NCBI GenBank assembly: GCA_918026815.1
Contig: CAKJVC010000156.1
Span: 162,929 to 226,928 of the forward strand
From: Chalara sp. BL73
Taxonomy: Eukaryota; Ascomycota; Leotiomycetes; Helotiales
DNA length: 64,000 bases
Direction: 5' to 3'
A program made the translations under genes and the position numbers. Under the pieces are notes generated by a model that saw only the letters and a list, made by a program, of their open reading frames with translations, searched no databases and was not told the DNA's origin. Within the stretch, counting starts at the first letter, position 1; every line of letters starts with the position of its first letter. Shown here piece by piece: positions 22,688 through 34,394 of the stretch.

Positions 22688-23005
22688 TCACAACTTCGCA
22701 CTCTCCTTCACTGTCCCAATTTTCAGCTTCCCACCATATTTCTTTAACACGCTCTCATTGTGGTACTTCCAGAACTGCTTTGTGGCGTCTTTGCCCGCGA
22801 CACGCTTCAGGATCTTGGCGCCACCTGGATGTTCGTCTACGAATGCTGTGCAGGATCTGGTTAGTAGATGTACGAAGGTGGAGGATGAAAAAAGGAATGA
22901 GGACGTACTGGTAATGTCATATACTCCGTCGTCAACGATTATATACATGCCAGCATCCGCATCTTTGTGCGAAGCAACGTCTGCGATTGTGAATTGCTTT
23001 GACAT
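22688..23005 (-). CDS. cytochrome b5-like heme-binding protein
   Basis: Two exons, 23005-22909 and 22845-22688, with a 63-nt intron (GTACGT...CACAG, CTAAC branch), encode 84 aa. The cytochrome b5 fold is plain: FVDEHPGGAKIL gives the first heme ligand, His38 in HPGG, and KYHNE gives the second, His61. YDITTFVDEHPGG is only restored by splicing, which fixes the intron. At 84 residues it is a bare b5 domain with no membrane anchor and no fused reductase or desaturase, so it is probably a soluble electron carrier. The start at MSKQFT is preferred over an upstream in-frame Met because it begins the domain. Confidence 0.88.
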   Translation of the reverse strand: MSKQFTIADVASHKDADAGMYIIVDDGVYDITSTSSFLFSSSTFVHLLTRSCTAFVDEHPGGAKILKRVAGKDATKQFWKYHNESVLKKYGGKLKIGTVKESAKL

Positions 23006-24435
23006 ATTTGTGCCGTACGATCGCGTGGCTTCTAAATTCTGGAATCGCAACCAAGATCCGTTCCTTTAGCTTGCTCACAATGTAAGATTTGGTCGAATGA
23101 CAACCTATACCCCGCGTTGCGTTGCGTTGTGGCTCTGAATTGGCGATTGAGGACCTGAGGTATGTTTAATAGATGGCTGTGAGAAGGGGGAAGAGAGTTT
23201 TCAGCTTATATGTTCACTAGAATTGTGTCTTGAGTAAATTATTCGAATATTCCGACCTTAAAGACGTTCTCCAGATTACCGACCAACAAACCTCGGCTCG
23301 CCGGTAAGTGCCAAGGAATAAAAAATCAGCCGAAATATCCGGCGATTGATTGGCTGGCCTTCTAATGCCTGTTACCCAATGATATGGCTGAATTCTGCGA
23401 ACTTAAAATTTCTGTCGCATGTCGCATCACTTTCTCATTGATGCGGCTTTTGGGTTAGTGGGAAAGTGGAAAAGTGGAGCACAAACTCCAAAAGCTTGTC
23501 TCGAACACATGATGGTTGTCTAGGTAGAATGACCAATATGACTAAACTGAGCTATTTCAGGGAATTTAAATGCTGACGCAGAATGATAACAAAAATGTTA
23601 TGAGTCATGTGATCGTTGAGCCTGAAGCAGCCAATTAGTCTGCGGATTCTCTTTTAATCTTTCCCATCTTTTGATTCGTATCGCGGGAACTGCTTTACTA
23701 ATGAAATGAACCATGAGCGGACTGTCTGAGCGATAGGCATACAGTCACGTGTCATCGCCGTTTGCTCCAATCTAGCTTCCGAGAATCCCGTCCAACCGCT
23801 CGAATTTAAGTTCGATTCGGAAATGTCGATTCTGAGTGGCTGGCGAGACCCAATTAGGTAAAAACATCGCGAACAAGGGTCCCTAACTCAGAAATGATCC
23901 GATATCCGATGACCACCAGCCGGCAAGTGGCGAACACGTACACATCTAGGTAACAGTTCAAGGATAGCCTAACTTACTGTCCCATGGTGTTGCACAAAAA
24001 AGGTGAAATAACTGGGAAGCGAGTGCTGGACGTAACGTCAAGCACATTTATTGTAAAGCCACGATGATGTAGGACCTTTACTTTATCTCTGCCACTTACG
24101 AAGAGACACACGGTTGTCTGCCTTGGCGAGGAGTACTTCCTTTATGCTCAAAAGTAATCGGTACCACAAATTGATTTTCTCTTTTTAGTACCTTGCATGT
24201 ACCTTCATCAACTGCATAGATTTGTGTTTGCGCTGCTTTTTATCGATTCACCTTGCATTGTAACGTCCGTTCGTTTCCGCGCGCTTAGGAAGACGGTGAG
24301 ACAAGGCGTAGGGAGATAAGTAGCTGCCTGTCCACGCTTCCGCTCGCACCATAGTACCACATACTTCTGATACCGAACCTTTACTATCAGAAGCTTGAGT
24401 AGCAGTCACACGAAGGTACAGACGCTCGAGTAAAC
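23006..24435. other. divergent promoter region, no gene seen
   Basis: About 1.4 kb between cytochrome b5 (-) and alkaline ceramidase (+). No coding evidence on either strand and no repeat recognised. Confidence 0.5.
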
Positions 24436-25671
24436 ATGGGGCTCTTGATACCATACAGAGACATTCCGAAGACGCCATATTGGGGGCCAGCGAATTCGTC
24501 TGCAGAGTGAGTACTCTTGACTCGTCCCTCGATTTTAGAGCACACTGACGTGTCATTCAGCTTCTGTGAAGAGGTATGTTTAGCTTCAGGTCAACGTTGG
24601 TGATGAGTTCAAGATTGAGAGTGATTTGTCAGATCGCACAGGACCCAAAGCTGACGGCCGCTGTTTAGGATTACATAATCACGGAATACATTGCCGAGTT
24701 TATTAATACTCTTACAAGTGCAACTTACGGTATGTTATCCCGGCTATGCGTCCAATGCCATGGGAATTGCTCGAATGCTTTTACTGTCACGTGATATATA
24801 TTTCAAGATATTGGTGCTTAAGGTCAAGAGCTTACAAGCGCAGTATATTACGCATACTATAGTATCAAGCAAAATAAGAACCACAAAGATGCTCTGCTCA
24901 GGAGTTTCCCGTATCTTGGGCTTGCGGGCGTGGGGTTCGGGAGCGCCATTTTTCATGCGACATTGAAGACCTATACGCAGTGGGGTAAGCTATCCATGAT
25001 TTTATAGTACTGGACGGAAGAAAATGCTAAGAGGTATAGGCGACGACCTGTCAATGCTTATAGCAACAGCCACTACCTTCCACCGCCTTTTCACCTTCGA
25101 CCGAAGCCTCCGAACCACTGTCATCTCCGGGACTCTCGGGGCCATCTTCATGTCCCTCTTCATCGCCTGGCACTGTTACGAAGATGAAATTATTGTTCAC
25201 CGGGTCCTCTTTGGCATTATGATCATCACCGTCGGCCAGAAAACCCGTGGTCTCATCAATGCACTCCCGCCCTCCTCGCCCCATTCTCCACGCCAGATGC
25301 GAAGGCTAGCTACGGCTGGAGCAGTATTTTTTGGGACTGGATTCGCATTGTGGAATATCGACAATGAATTTTGCGGGATACTGACAGCGTGGAAGAGGGA
25401 GCTTGGGATGCCCTGGAGTTGGGTGTTAGAGCTGCATGGATGGTGGCACTTTTTGACCGGCATTGCATCGTATATTTTTATGAAGCTTGTGGAGGACTTG
25501 ACAGCAAGTGGTGATATTGAAGGAGATGGGAAATGGGCGTGGCCTTTGAAAGCGATGGGAAGGGTTAAGCGCAGCACCACTTCCATTCCGAATGGCAAAA
25601 TACATCACTCGGGAAATGGGCACTTGTCCGTGGATGCAAACGGCACCGGCCAACATAAGAAACTTTTGTAG
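24436..25671 (+). CDS. alkaline ceramidase (ACER/YPC1/YDC1 family)
   Basis: Five exons, 24436-24506, 24561-24573, 24669-24729, 24844-24984 and 25040-25671, join to 305 aa. The enzyme hydrolyses the amide bond of (phyto/dihydro)ceramide in ER/Golgi membranes. Diagnostic blocks: PYWGPANSSADFCEEDY (restored across two introns), ITEYIAEFINTLTS, LAGVGFGSAIFHATLK with the conserved Ser and His, WGDDLSM with the conserved Asp, HCYEDE, and ELHGWWH carrying the two C-terminal zinc His. Several hydrophobic segments fit the seven-helix fold. Exon 2 is only 13 nt. Introns carry CTGAC-type branches and standard splice ends. The hydrophilic C-terminal tail is divergent. Length and motif set are complete, so it is likely functional. 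Confidence 0.88.
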
Positions 25672-26630
25672 TTTGTATCTGGAATACTTTGAAGAGATCT
25701 GGAGAGTGGCATAAGGAGGATTAGGAGTGGTGGAAATTGTAGCGTGAGATAGATGTTATGTTTGATACCCTTTGATGTTATTAGAGAGCAAGCTTGTAGA
25801 CCTCTTCCATTTATTTTTATTCTACAGCTAAAATATCATCTGACGTTCCTTGGCTAAAGAAACAAATTTTCCATTCCTCACCTTTACAGGTTCAGAGAAG
25901 GTTCAGAGTCTTGAGTAACATTTCACCACTAAAGTTCCTTGTGCCCAGGTTCTCTCGGATCTTCTTTGTATGAAGGGGCTCGATGGCTAGAGATTTAGGT
26001 AGCAGCTCTAGGCAAAAGTGTATTAATTACCGTTCAGTATCCCTCTATGTCTTTCACCAGTTAATCCTCCCCGTCGTTTAATCTATAATCATATCCAATC
26101 TCCTGTTAATAAAGCAAACATAGACAGCTTTGGAACCGTTTGGCACTTCCAGGAGTGGTAAGCCAAATTTCCTCAAAGCCGACTTTAAGTTTACTTGAGC
26201 AGTTAAACACTGAAATTATTTATGAAGCCAAATATTAAAGTTATAAGAACTAACTCTAAAGTTAATCGGATTGAAGCTAGAAATGTCACAAAGATAGAAC
26301 GTGTAGGGTACATGCACTTACTTTTTTATTTCAGTCACGTGAAACATGTCTACCTAGATTGCCCTATATAGGACTGAGTTGAATCAGGTACCTAGATTCA
26401 GTCTGTTTACTATTCGAATTACAAGTAGAGACTAATAAGAAACGCAATATATAAACATCACAATCGTTCCAGGCCCTCTATTAATCGATCGAATATAAGT
26501 AGCAGCAACAACTTTGATTGCCCCATCAAGGCAGGGTATAATTAAATGCAAGAGCTTTTAATATAAATGATGATATATTGGTATAGAGTTTAAGACTGCT
26601 TAAACAGTGCTAACAAGATTCTTCTTGAAG
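25672..26630. other. intergenic, nothing seen
   Basis: About 950 bp of AT-rich non-coding DNA. Confidence 0.5.
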
Positions 26631-26954
26631 ATGAATTACCGACCTCTATGCACTGTCACCGACTTTCGGACTCATAATGAGACGAAAAGCTCTGACATAA
26701 AGGTGATGTGCAGCAGAACATGTATTAATGTCATTTTATCACCCGAGGGCTTTCAGGATGCTCCAGATATCAAAGAACAGTATTCCCACTACCTTGAGGC
26801 CATTGAATCTGGGAGCTTCAACATTACCAGGGAGGACTTACATGATTGGGCTCTGAAACCTCTACTACCCTTTTTCAAATCGATCAGTGAAAGAGATAGT
26901 ATTATCGCGATATATCGACCCCCAAATCGCCATAATATACACCGCGCAATATGA
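26631..26954 (+). pseudogene. truncated unknown fungal protein (N-terminal module only)
   Basis: A 107-aa ORF starting MNYRPLCTV contains SPEGFQDAPDIKEQY, then YLEAIESGSFNI, then DWALKPLLPFF. This pattern resembles the first about 90 residues of a recurring, uncharacterised family of fungal proteins that are normally several hundred residues long. Here the frame ends soon after, within AT-rich non-coding sequence, so only the first module remains. I cannot name a function. It may be a decayed gene rather than a real short protein. Confidence 0.35.
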
Positions 26955-28503
26955 CATTGTTAATTTGAATACGTACTACGCTTAAATCAGCAATATCATA
27001 TTGCACCGTAGTGTATCATAGTATTACTACATACCACAGAGAAATAAAACTAAAAATGAATAAGAAATAAAAACAACAAAGTGCATTACACAATATGAAT
27101 GCCAAGAAATGATTTTCTTAATTAGGAATACTTTTAATTTTTAGCCAATTAAAACCTTCACACATCGGCTGACTTTCGCTTGGCGCTGTACTTGGTATTA
27201 CGGAGCGTATGATATGATGTTACAGTGGGGTGCAAAAAGATTGCACCCTAGTCTCTTGTATAAAATTAAGCGGCCCAATAGAAGAATCTCATTTTCATTC
27301 GAGGGCTTACTATTGGATCGCTTGTTTGTATAACACCGACAAGGGTGCAAACTTTTTGCACTCCACTGCAGATTTTCACGTCAACACTACGAGGAATTTC
27401 ATACTAATAGTAGCGTAGTACCAAAAGAGTTGATGTCAGATCGAAAACTCTCATGACAAAAGCCGTGTGAGATCTTTATATAAAGAAAACAGCCATGAAA
27501 TCAGTTTTATAACCCTGGAAGCCCTTTCCTGCTGATTGCATGAACTGGGGCTATCGCTAATTTAATCGGATTCTGAGAGAGTACCCATGTGAAATAGAGG
27601 CTTTTCAACGGCGTATTGAGGCTCTCGAGACTTTCAACTCAAAGCAACCCTTTCACTGCCTCTCCCTCGCCAAGTTTGCGGTGCTCAAAAATTTTGCTGG
27701 TCAAACTCAGTGATCTTGTGAATTCAAGGTAGTATTAAATCTGAATATAAGTAAATAATTAACGTCTTCTGTTATTTTCGCCTTCTTCGTTTGGTATTTT
27801 GGCTCAAGATTATTTGCTGACTAATTTACTAAATTACTTTACTACTTTTTTACAGTCAAATCACTTAATTACGTTCGTAACATGTAAAAGTTTTAGCAAT
27901 AATAAGGATAGTAATTAATTGACACATTGGGAAAAAAACCCGACGCTCAGTTACAATAGAGTACTTGAATGGCTTTCTACGGGTAATTGTACAGTCCTGT
28001 TTAAGGTTAGCGGTAGTCGACTATTTGGCATACGAAGCATTTGTAAGGAGCTTCTGTATAACCTAGCCGAGGGAACCCCTTAAATTTCTCCCATGTGGAA
28101 TTGAACAGGGATTATTTCCACGTTTCCTGCGACATGGTTACCCCTCGTATACAGATGTCACAGAGATTGCCGAAAGATACAAGACTCGCTTTATATTAAT
28201 TTTCGCGGGGTGGTGTATGAAACACACTAGCTCCTCTACCTGAAAAAAAGGGGGAAACATGTATTTTGGGAGGACTGCTTGGACAATTCATGAGTCTCTT
28301 AGTACTTGTGCTGCCAGAAAGCGGGAGAACAGGCTTAGCGTAAGCAAGGCATCTTGCGCCACGCCAGTAATGCCGTTGGTCAATCTCCTTTAGCTTCCGG
28401 GGTGATCCACTAATCAACCCTCCTCGTCGGGGCTTAAGCTTTTTCCATACTTTCTCGCAATGCGAAATAATACGAAATTGGTAAATGCATTCCAAGCACA
28501 CCT
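26955..28503. other. AT-rich intergenic DNA containing a MITE
   Basis: Non-coding apart from the inverted-repeat element at 27223-27368. ORFs at 27230-27418 and 28196-28501 show no protein resemblance. Confidence 0.5.
27223..27368. mobile_element. Tc1/mariner-type MITE (146 bp)
   Basis: Terminal inverted repeats of about 27 bp: the left begins CAGTGGGGTGCAAAAAG, and the complement of the right end begins CAGTGGAGTGCAAAAAG. Both continue to ...TTGCACCCT. The repeat extends inward imperfectly (CCCAATAG facing CTATTGG), so the whole unit folds back. It is flanked by TA on the left and CA on the right, consistent with a decayed TA target duplication. No transposase is present. Confidence 0.75.
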
Positions 28504-28510
28504 TATAAAA
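28504..28510 (+). promoter_or_regulatory. TATA box of the heme-thiolate peroxidase gene
   Basis: TATAAAA, about 130 bp upstream of the start codon at 28640. Confidence 0.5.
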
Positions 28511-28639
28511 AAACCTGGCGTGCCGTTCTTTCTCACATCAGCACGAGAGGGTAAACATTTTCTGTGTTCATCTTTTCGACTCTTGTTCTAAGTTTGTCTC
28601 ACCACAGTCACTCCCTTACATTGTTGCACTCAAGCAAGT

Positions 28640-29466
28640 ATGAAATATCAATTCTTCCTTCCGTTGGTAGCCGCCATATCGACTGTTCAAGCGGACTACC
28701 ACTCATGGAAACCTCCAAAGCCAACCGATCGTACGTATGATCTTCAAACCCATCAGGTTCTCAGGCATCTAAGCTGACATCATCTAAGGCCGCAGTCCCT
28801 GCCCCATGGTTAACGCGCTAGCGAACCACAACTTCATCGCCCGTAACGGGCTCAACATCTCGCTCACAGACTTTGAAACCGCTCTCTCAGAGGCCGTCAA
28901 CCTCGACAAAGCGGCCACCGACCTGGTGGCCATCGTCGCGCTCACCACCTCGACCACTGGCCGCAACGACACCCTCAACCTAGACGACATCAGCAAGCAC
29001 GGTGTTATCGAGCACGACGGCAGCCTCAGCAGAGCTGACATTTATTTTGGCGACAACCATTCCTTCAACTCCAGCATCTGGAGCTTCACCAAATCGCACT
29101 TCACCTCTAGCGTGATCGACGTGCAGACCGCAGCACAGGCAAGAGCCGCGACTCTCAAGCGGGCGGCGGCGACGAATCCAGAATTCAACTTAACGGCTGC
29201 TGCAGCGAGGTTTAGCTTGATTGAGTCGGCGCTATATCTCTCCGTGTTTGGCAATGTCGTGGATGGAAATGCAGTCACGAAGCATGTAAAGGTTTTCTTT
29301 GGTAGGTTGTGTCCGCTCCCCATCTTTGTTGTACTGGTGCTGATTTGGGGATGCAGAGCAGGAGCGTCTTCCATATGCCGAAGGATGGAAGAGGCCAAAT
29401 ACCACGCTTACAGCTGCAGGCTTGATAGGTTTGGTCGGTAAGCTTGCTGCAGTTCAGGTTAGCTGA
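28640..29466 (+). CDS. secreted heme-thiolate peroxidase (chloroperoxidase/short peroxygenase family)
   Basis: Exons 28640-28730, 28789-29301 and 29357-29466 join to 237 aa. The signal peptide runs about residues 1-18 (MKYQFFLPLVAAISTVQA). RRSPCPMVNALANH (31-44) carries Cys35, the proximal heme ligand of this family. EHDGSLSRAD starts at about residue 105 and supplies the distal acid-base Glu and the EHD motif. The end reads FFEQERLPYAEGW, a typical C-terminal block restored by splicing. The length fits the short class of unspecific peroxygenases. It uses hydrogen peroxide to oxygenate or halogenate small substrates outside the cell; the substrate is unknown. Introns have standard ends and the first has a CTGAC branch. 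The gene looks intact in a region rich in decayed genes. Confidence 0.88.
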
Positions 29467-30779
29467 GGAAAGAATATCTGGATATCGGAGATATATCTTT
29501 TGTTACCAATATTTAATGAATATTATGAGATTAATTTGCAACACTAGCGAAAGATGTTGTATTGCGGTGTTTTTTCATATGCAAAGAGGTTGTAAGTATA
29601 GTATGGCTCTGTAATATTCACCAGTATCAGCATAATATATTATTATTTCCATGGTGTTCGAAGGTATTACAGATACGTAAATTCACTTCTAACCATTGCA
29701 AAGAGCAGATTATGGTGAGCTTGAGAGTTGTGGGGCTCCGCATCCTCTGTAGCAAAATGGATCTCTGCCTTGGCTTACAACACATAACTTTTGACCTGGG
29801 CTTCTTCGAGTTGGTCATAAAACTATGAGACCATCATCCGTAGGAAATTAACAGTGTATCATCTACGCTCTTGTAATTGCCACCCTTGATTGAGGAACCA
29901 AAAGATAATTGATCCATATTGTGGTAGTACTTGGGCTGCTTCTTCCAACAAGTAGGATTAACACAAGAGGCGCTTCTACCTGTATCACTCCTTGATTGAT
30001 ATGTCAAATACTCGTAGTTTGGCTTTTTTCATATAGCCTCGCGATTCTCCATTCCTTATGATGCGATATTCACTGATCTTGATGGTCCAAAAGGTCGGCT
30101 TTTCTGGCCGTTAAAGGATATCACTATTGATTTAGGAGGCAAAACTCAGGTCTAACTGCTATGGTACAAATGCCCTCAAATCTCCAGAGGGATACAACTT
30201 GAGCGTAGTCTGAGAATATTGAGAGAATCATGAAGACTGAAAAGGTATTGTAGTGTATGCCATTCATACAAATGCTAGGTGAGGAAAAAGCGTGACCCAG
30301 AGCTAGCTGTTGCGGAACCCCACAAAAACCCAAACTCTATAAATTATGGGTTGTAAATGATGTTTTCCAAAATAAATAGAAAATATCCACAGACTAACAT
30401 TTTTGTAATGTCGCTGAACTTGTGTATGTTAGTAGAGAATTCACACTACAATATAAATATAAAAAATATATCACAGCTTTTATTGGCATTCAGTGTTATT
30501 TTCTTAATGCTTGATGTCTCTTTTGTTATTAAGGCCAACTTTATCCTGAAGTTAAATGCAGTGTTCTGCCAGGCGGTGAGAGTCTGATGGGCTTCTGCCT
30601 GGTTTTGCTGTGCCACCCACAACCACTACAAACTTGCAGTTACACAAATAGTTGCGACTAACGCCACTTGTTGGCAACAAACTGTAGGCAAATGGCAGTT
30701 TTGCCAGTCGGCAAGGCGTAGTGACATAGCCTACAAAGGAGCCACCAGGATTCTGCGCATTTTTACTCTCTTCGACAGA
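29467..30779. other. promoter-side part of tandem duplication, unit A
   Basis: No gene. From about 29800 the sequence is similar to 32585 onward: the phrases CTTCGAGTTG(G/A)TCA(T/C)AAAA, GGAACC(A/G)AA(A/G), and AAAGGATATCA / GAAGGATATCA recur in the same order. It is the 5' flank of copy A of the paralogous gene array. Confidence 0.55.
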
Positions 30780-31565
30780 ATGAATCACAACTACCTACCC
30801 TATTTCTTCCTTATCACTTTTGCAGTACTTATGCAAATTTGTTTCACACAATCCCCCGATAGTATGGCAGGAGAAGGAAGACTCTCACAACCGCTGAGTA
30901 ATGCGTGGATGGAAGCACACCACCACATGCCTGACCGAGTCGAAGAACGGGTCCGTTTGCGCACGGGCAATAGCAACGGCCCAATCCAACCGCAACTGTT
31001 TGGCTTCCCACCTTTAAAACCACCCGCGAGATTTTCTGGCCATCTTAAGATCGCAGACTCATGTACTGCGGTTCTTTCATACGTCCTTGGAGCTGAGTGG
31101 TCATCTCACCTCATTACAACCACGGCGAATAATGCTGGTGATTCTTAGGAGGTCAGCCATATACCAGTGCCAAATGATCTGACGGATGAAGCGGCCCATT
31201 GTTTGAAAATGCGCCGTTATGGTGCCACCTATCAGGTTCAGTATCGCCCCTGGGAATTACAACCGCCGGAACCTCTGAATGATATCAAGGATTACATCAT
31301 GGGTTGGCCGAGTGATGACGGAGTATGGGTTTTACTACCGCTAGGACTTTCTGAGAAGCGGGATTTGGAGGAGGCAACGGAGTATCTTGGTCGCATCGAT
31401 GACGGGACTGAGATTAATTATGAGTTGGAGCACCGCCAGTTGAAAGAGAGGCTGAGAGAACAAAAGGACATGGATGGCTACTCTAAAGCCCTTGAGCAGG
31501 AAGGAGCAATGTAATTTAAAGATCCAAAAGATTGTCCGGAGATCCTGCATTTTGGGCTTCTCTAG
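30780..31565 (+). pseudogene. paralog copy A of an unrecognised secreted-protein family, broken
   Basis: In one frame this aligns along its length with the intact gene at 33432-34289. Shared blocks: LSYVLG, DEAAHCLKMRRYGATY, YIMGWPSDDGVWVL, DLEEATEYL and YELEHRQLKERLREQKDMD. Two in-frame stops break it: TAG at 31146-31148, where the intact copy has Lys, and TAA at 31512-31514, where it has Tyr. Homology continues past the second stop (DPKDCPE). An N-terminal hydrophobic leader (MNHNYLPYFFLITFAVLM) is preserved. Function unknown. Confidence 0.75.
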
Positions 31566-33431
31566 CGCCTCATAACAAAATGTATGTCTTTTCACGGCCG
31601 TCATAAATTGGCTGAACAAACCAAAAAAATAAGGATTTGGCACCATGGTAGAATTTGGCTTTATGTCTCGTTTCCAACCGCCAACCGCCAACCGCAGTGG
31701 ACCTCTCGCGATCAGATTCCTGCTGTACTTCTCTGTTTGGCTTTCTAAATGAGTAAACAAGCAATGGGATATCACCACAGCCTTCACTGTGCCATTTCTT
31801 TTCCTAATGTTGACAACTCGGGATTATCTCGTTGATAAGATCACTTTGCAGCACTCGTGAATGACACAGTATCTCCCACGCACGAGGTATTTTTTAGGGC
31901 AAGTCATTAGGTATTACGTCAATATTAGTGTACAAGATTACACTCCCAGTAATATTAGAAGAAATTTTGGATATAGAAAGATTTTCCCACATTGCTAAGA
32001 GCAAACTATAAAGAGAGTTAAAGAGTTCTCACGGGAGTAAATCTCCTTGGAAATTACAAGCCATTAAATAGTCTTGTAAAATATTATGTGTATGCTTGGC
32101 TTAGAAGCTGCACACAATGGATACGGTTGGACTTCAAGCCGTTGTGGGAATGGCTGACAAGTTTTGGCTACAGGCGACTAGAGATAACAAAATGGAGATC
32201 CATGGACCAACTCACCGAGTGATGCTGACGACCTAGTCGAGATCCTCAAGAGTCAGACTGACAACTTCAATATCAAAAATGCAGACTCTAGCTTGGTGGT
32301 GTTAATGGCGGCGACAGGTCCTTGAGATGAATAATCCTCCCCGAACTTCAAACTGTTGTCTTATGAACAATTTTAGATGTGATCAATTATTTTATTTATT
32401 AGTGCCTTTTCTTCCTGCTACCGTTGAGCAATCTTAAAGGTGAGACGTTGGCAGTCGCTTTAGGAGAATTTGAATCCCGTCATATCTCACTGATAAGACT
32501 AAATGGAATGTTTTTCCATGAGGGGGGGAAAAAGGAAGGAAAAAGAAAACCTACGCAGGCTTCCTTCCAGCTGGAATTTTCTACCTGCGCTTCGAGTTGA
32601 TCACAAAATTATAAGCGCATCATATACACAAAGTAAGCATACGTCATTCAGGCGGTCTAGGCTTAACACCCTTTAGTTACGGAACCGAAAGGTAACTGAT
32701 AAATATCATTGTCGTTCTCAACCTGCTAAAAGGAACAGGATTAGCACTAGAGATTCTTGATAATATAACGAAATACTTGTATTTAAACTCAGCAGCCAAA
32801 TTCTTCATTATCTATACTCAATACTCTGTGTTGCACCGACTTTGCTTTGTTTCACGATCTTGATTTTTATAGCCTATGAAGGATATCATTGTGATTCAGA
32901 AGCTTGCTGTCGGTTCTGGCTGCTATGAAGCAAACAGCTGCAAAATTACCATAGATAAATATAGAATTGAAATCTAGGCTGGTATACTTAGAGGGGCTTC
33001 TAAAGGTACGAGGTTATCGACAGAAGCTACGATATATGTGTGTCATGCGAATTTTAAGTGTGGAAAAAGGGTGAAGTATACACTAGCACTTGACTTAAGC
33101 TCTTCCGATACCGGTAATAAGGGCATTGCATATATAGAAGTAGCCAAATACTGACGTTATACGTTTCATTATGTAGCTGCGCTACAAGGTTGGTAGGGGA
33201 TTGTGCCAAGTGGCGAGGTTCAGGCAGGAGCTCTGCCTAATTGCGATGCGCCACTGGTGGGGGTCATCCACATCAGCCACACCACTACAACTCCACGGTT
33301 ACTCAAGTTGTTGGAAAGCATGTTACTTGTTGGAAACAGATAGCTGTCAAAAGGCAGCCTTCTGCTAGACGCCGAGCACCTAAATACTCCACAGAAGAGG
33401 TACCAACGCCTTACATCATTCTAGCTTGGAC
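31566..33431. other. spacer between paralog copies A and B
   Basis: No gene. It contains a short CCAACCG x3 tandem run (about 31674-31695). From about 32585 the 5' flank of unit B is similar to that of unit A. The similarity includes about 80 bp just before the ORFs (CCACTACAA... to ...AAATGGCAG / AAAAGGCAG). Confidence 0.55.
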
Positions 33432-34289
33432 ATGATGAAGCGTAACTACATGCACCATCTCCTTATTACCACTTTTGCAGGGCTTGTTCAAGTGGCTTGG
33501 ACGCGCTTCCCTGGTTGTATGGCGAGACAAACAATATCTCCACCCCGTGTGGATAGTGATGAGTGGTTGCAGACACGAGTTTGTGATGTCGGCAATATGG
33601 ATGGATTCCCAGGACCACAGAAATTCCGCTTGCGCAAAATCAGTGCCTCTATTGAGTTAAATGGATTTCCAGCCTCAGAAACGACATCTGGGAACCCTGG
33701 CTTCCTCCAGATGCAAAACCCATATCCTGCCGCCCTTTCATATGTTCTAGGGAAGGACTGGCGCTTGCGACTCAACACAAGCGTATGGTGCAATGACGAA
33801 AGCAAGTGTGGAGTGGGCTATATATTTGTTTCAGACGATCCAGTTGATGAAGCAAATCATTGCTTGAGGATGCGCCGCTGTGGTGCAACTTACAGAGAGC
33901 GGTATAGAGCCTGGGATACATATCCGCAAGAGCCTTTGAGTGACATCAATAAAAACATGAATGGGCTAAACAGATATATTATGGGATGGCCGAGCGACGT
34001 AGGAGTATGGGTGCTTCAGCTGCCGTCCAAATTGTTTGAAGTACGTGATCTGGAGAAAGAGATCGAGTACCTCATACGGATGAATGAGGAATTCAACGTT
34101 GAACACGAGTTGGAACATCACCGATTAAAAGTAAGATTGAGAGACCAAGAAGATATGGACCAGTATTCCAAAGTCTTGGAGGAGTATGGAGCGGCGTATT
34201 ATCGAAACCCCGCGGATTGCCCCGAAGTGCAACAATTTCGCCTTCTAGCACCTGATGAAGAACGCGATGCTAGTTCCCAGCATAAGTAA
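33432..34289 (+). CDS. secreted protein of unknown family, intact paralog (copy B)
   Basis: Single-exon ORF of 285 aa from the ATG at 33432; a TTG two codons further upstream is not a likely start. Residues about 1-24 (MMKRNYMHHLLITTFAGLVQ...) look like a signal peptide, so secretion is likely. The mature part contains YPAALSYVLGKDWRL, a pair of Cys (WCNDESKCG), DEANHCLRMRRCGATY and NRYIMGWPSDVGVWVL. A charged, helical C-terminal region (about 190-260) has ELEHHRLKVRLRDQEDMDQY. I do not recognise the domain. Two decayed relatives lie 2.6 kb upstream and 3.6 kb downstream on the same strand, so this is the surviving member of a local family expansion. Confidence 0.7.
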   Translation: MMKRNYMHHLLITTFAGLVQVAWTRFPGCMARQTISPPRVDSDEWLQTRVCDVGNMDGFPGPQKFRLRKISASIELNGFPASETTSGNPGFLQMQNPYPAALSYVLGKDWRLRLNTSVWCNDESKCGVGYIFVSDDPVDEANHCLRMRRCGATYRERYRAWDTYPQEPLSDINKNMNGLNRYIMGWPSDVGVWVLQLPSKLFEVRDLEKEIEYLIRMNEEFNVEHELEHHRLKVRLRDQEDMDQYSKVLEEYGAAYYRNPADCPEVQQFRLLAPDEERDASSQHK

Positions 34290-34394
34290 GACTCAACAGT
34301 ACTGTGGTTTGCGCTGTGTCGGTACATTATAAAGACCATGCGAACTTCTCGTGGTACACCTAGCGGATTCACAGCAGCTCCTTTCCTTTTACAT

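Noticed and set aside
33160..33435. Possible upstream exon of the intact paralog (64-codon frame HYNSTVTQVVGKHVTCW)
   Set aside because: The similar DNA before copy A has an indel that changes the frame, so it behaves like a duplicated 5' flank rather than coding sequence.
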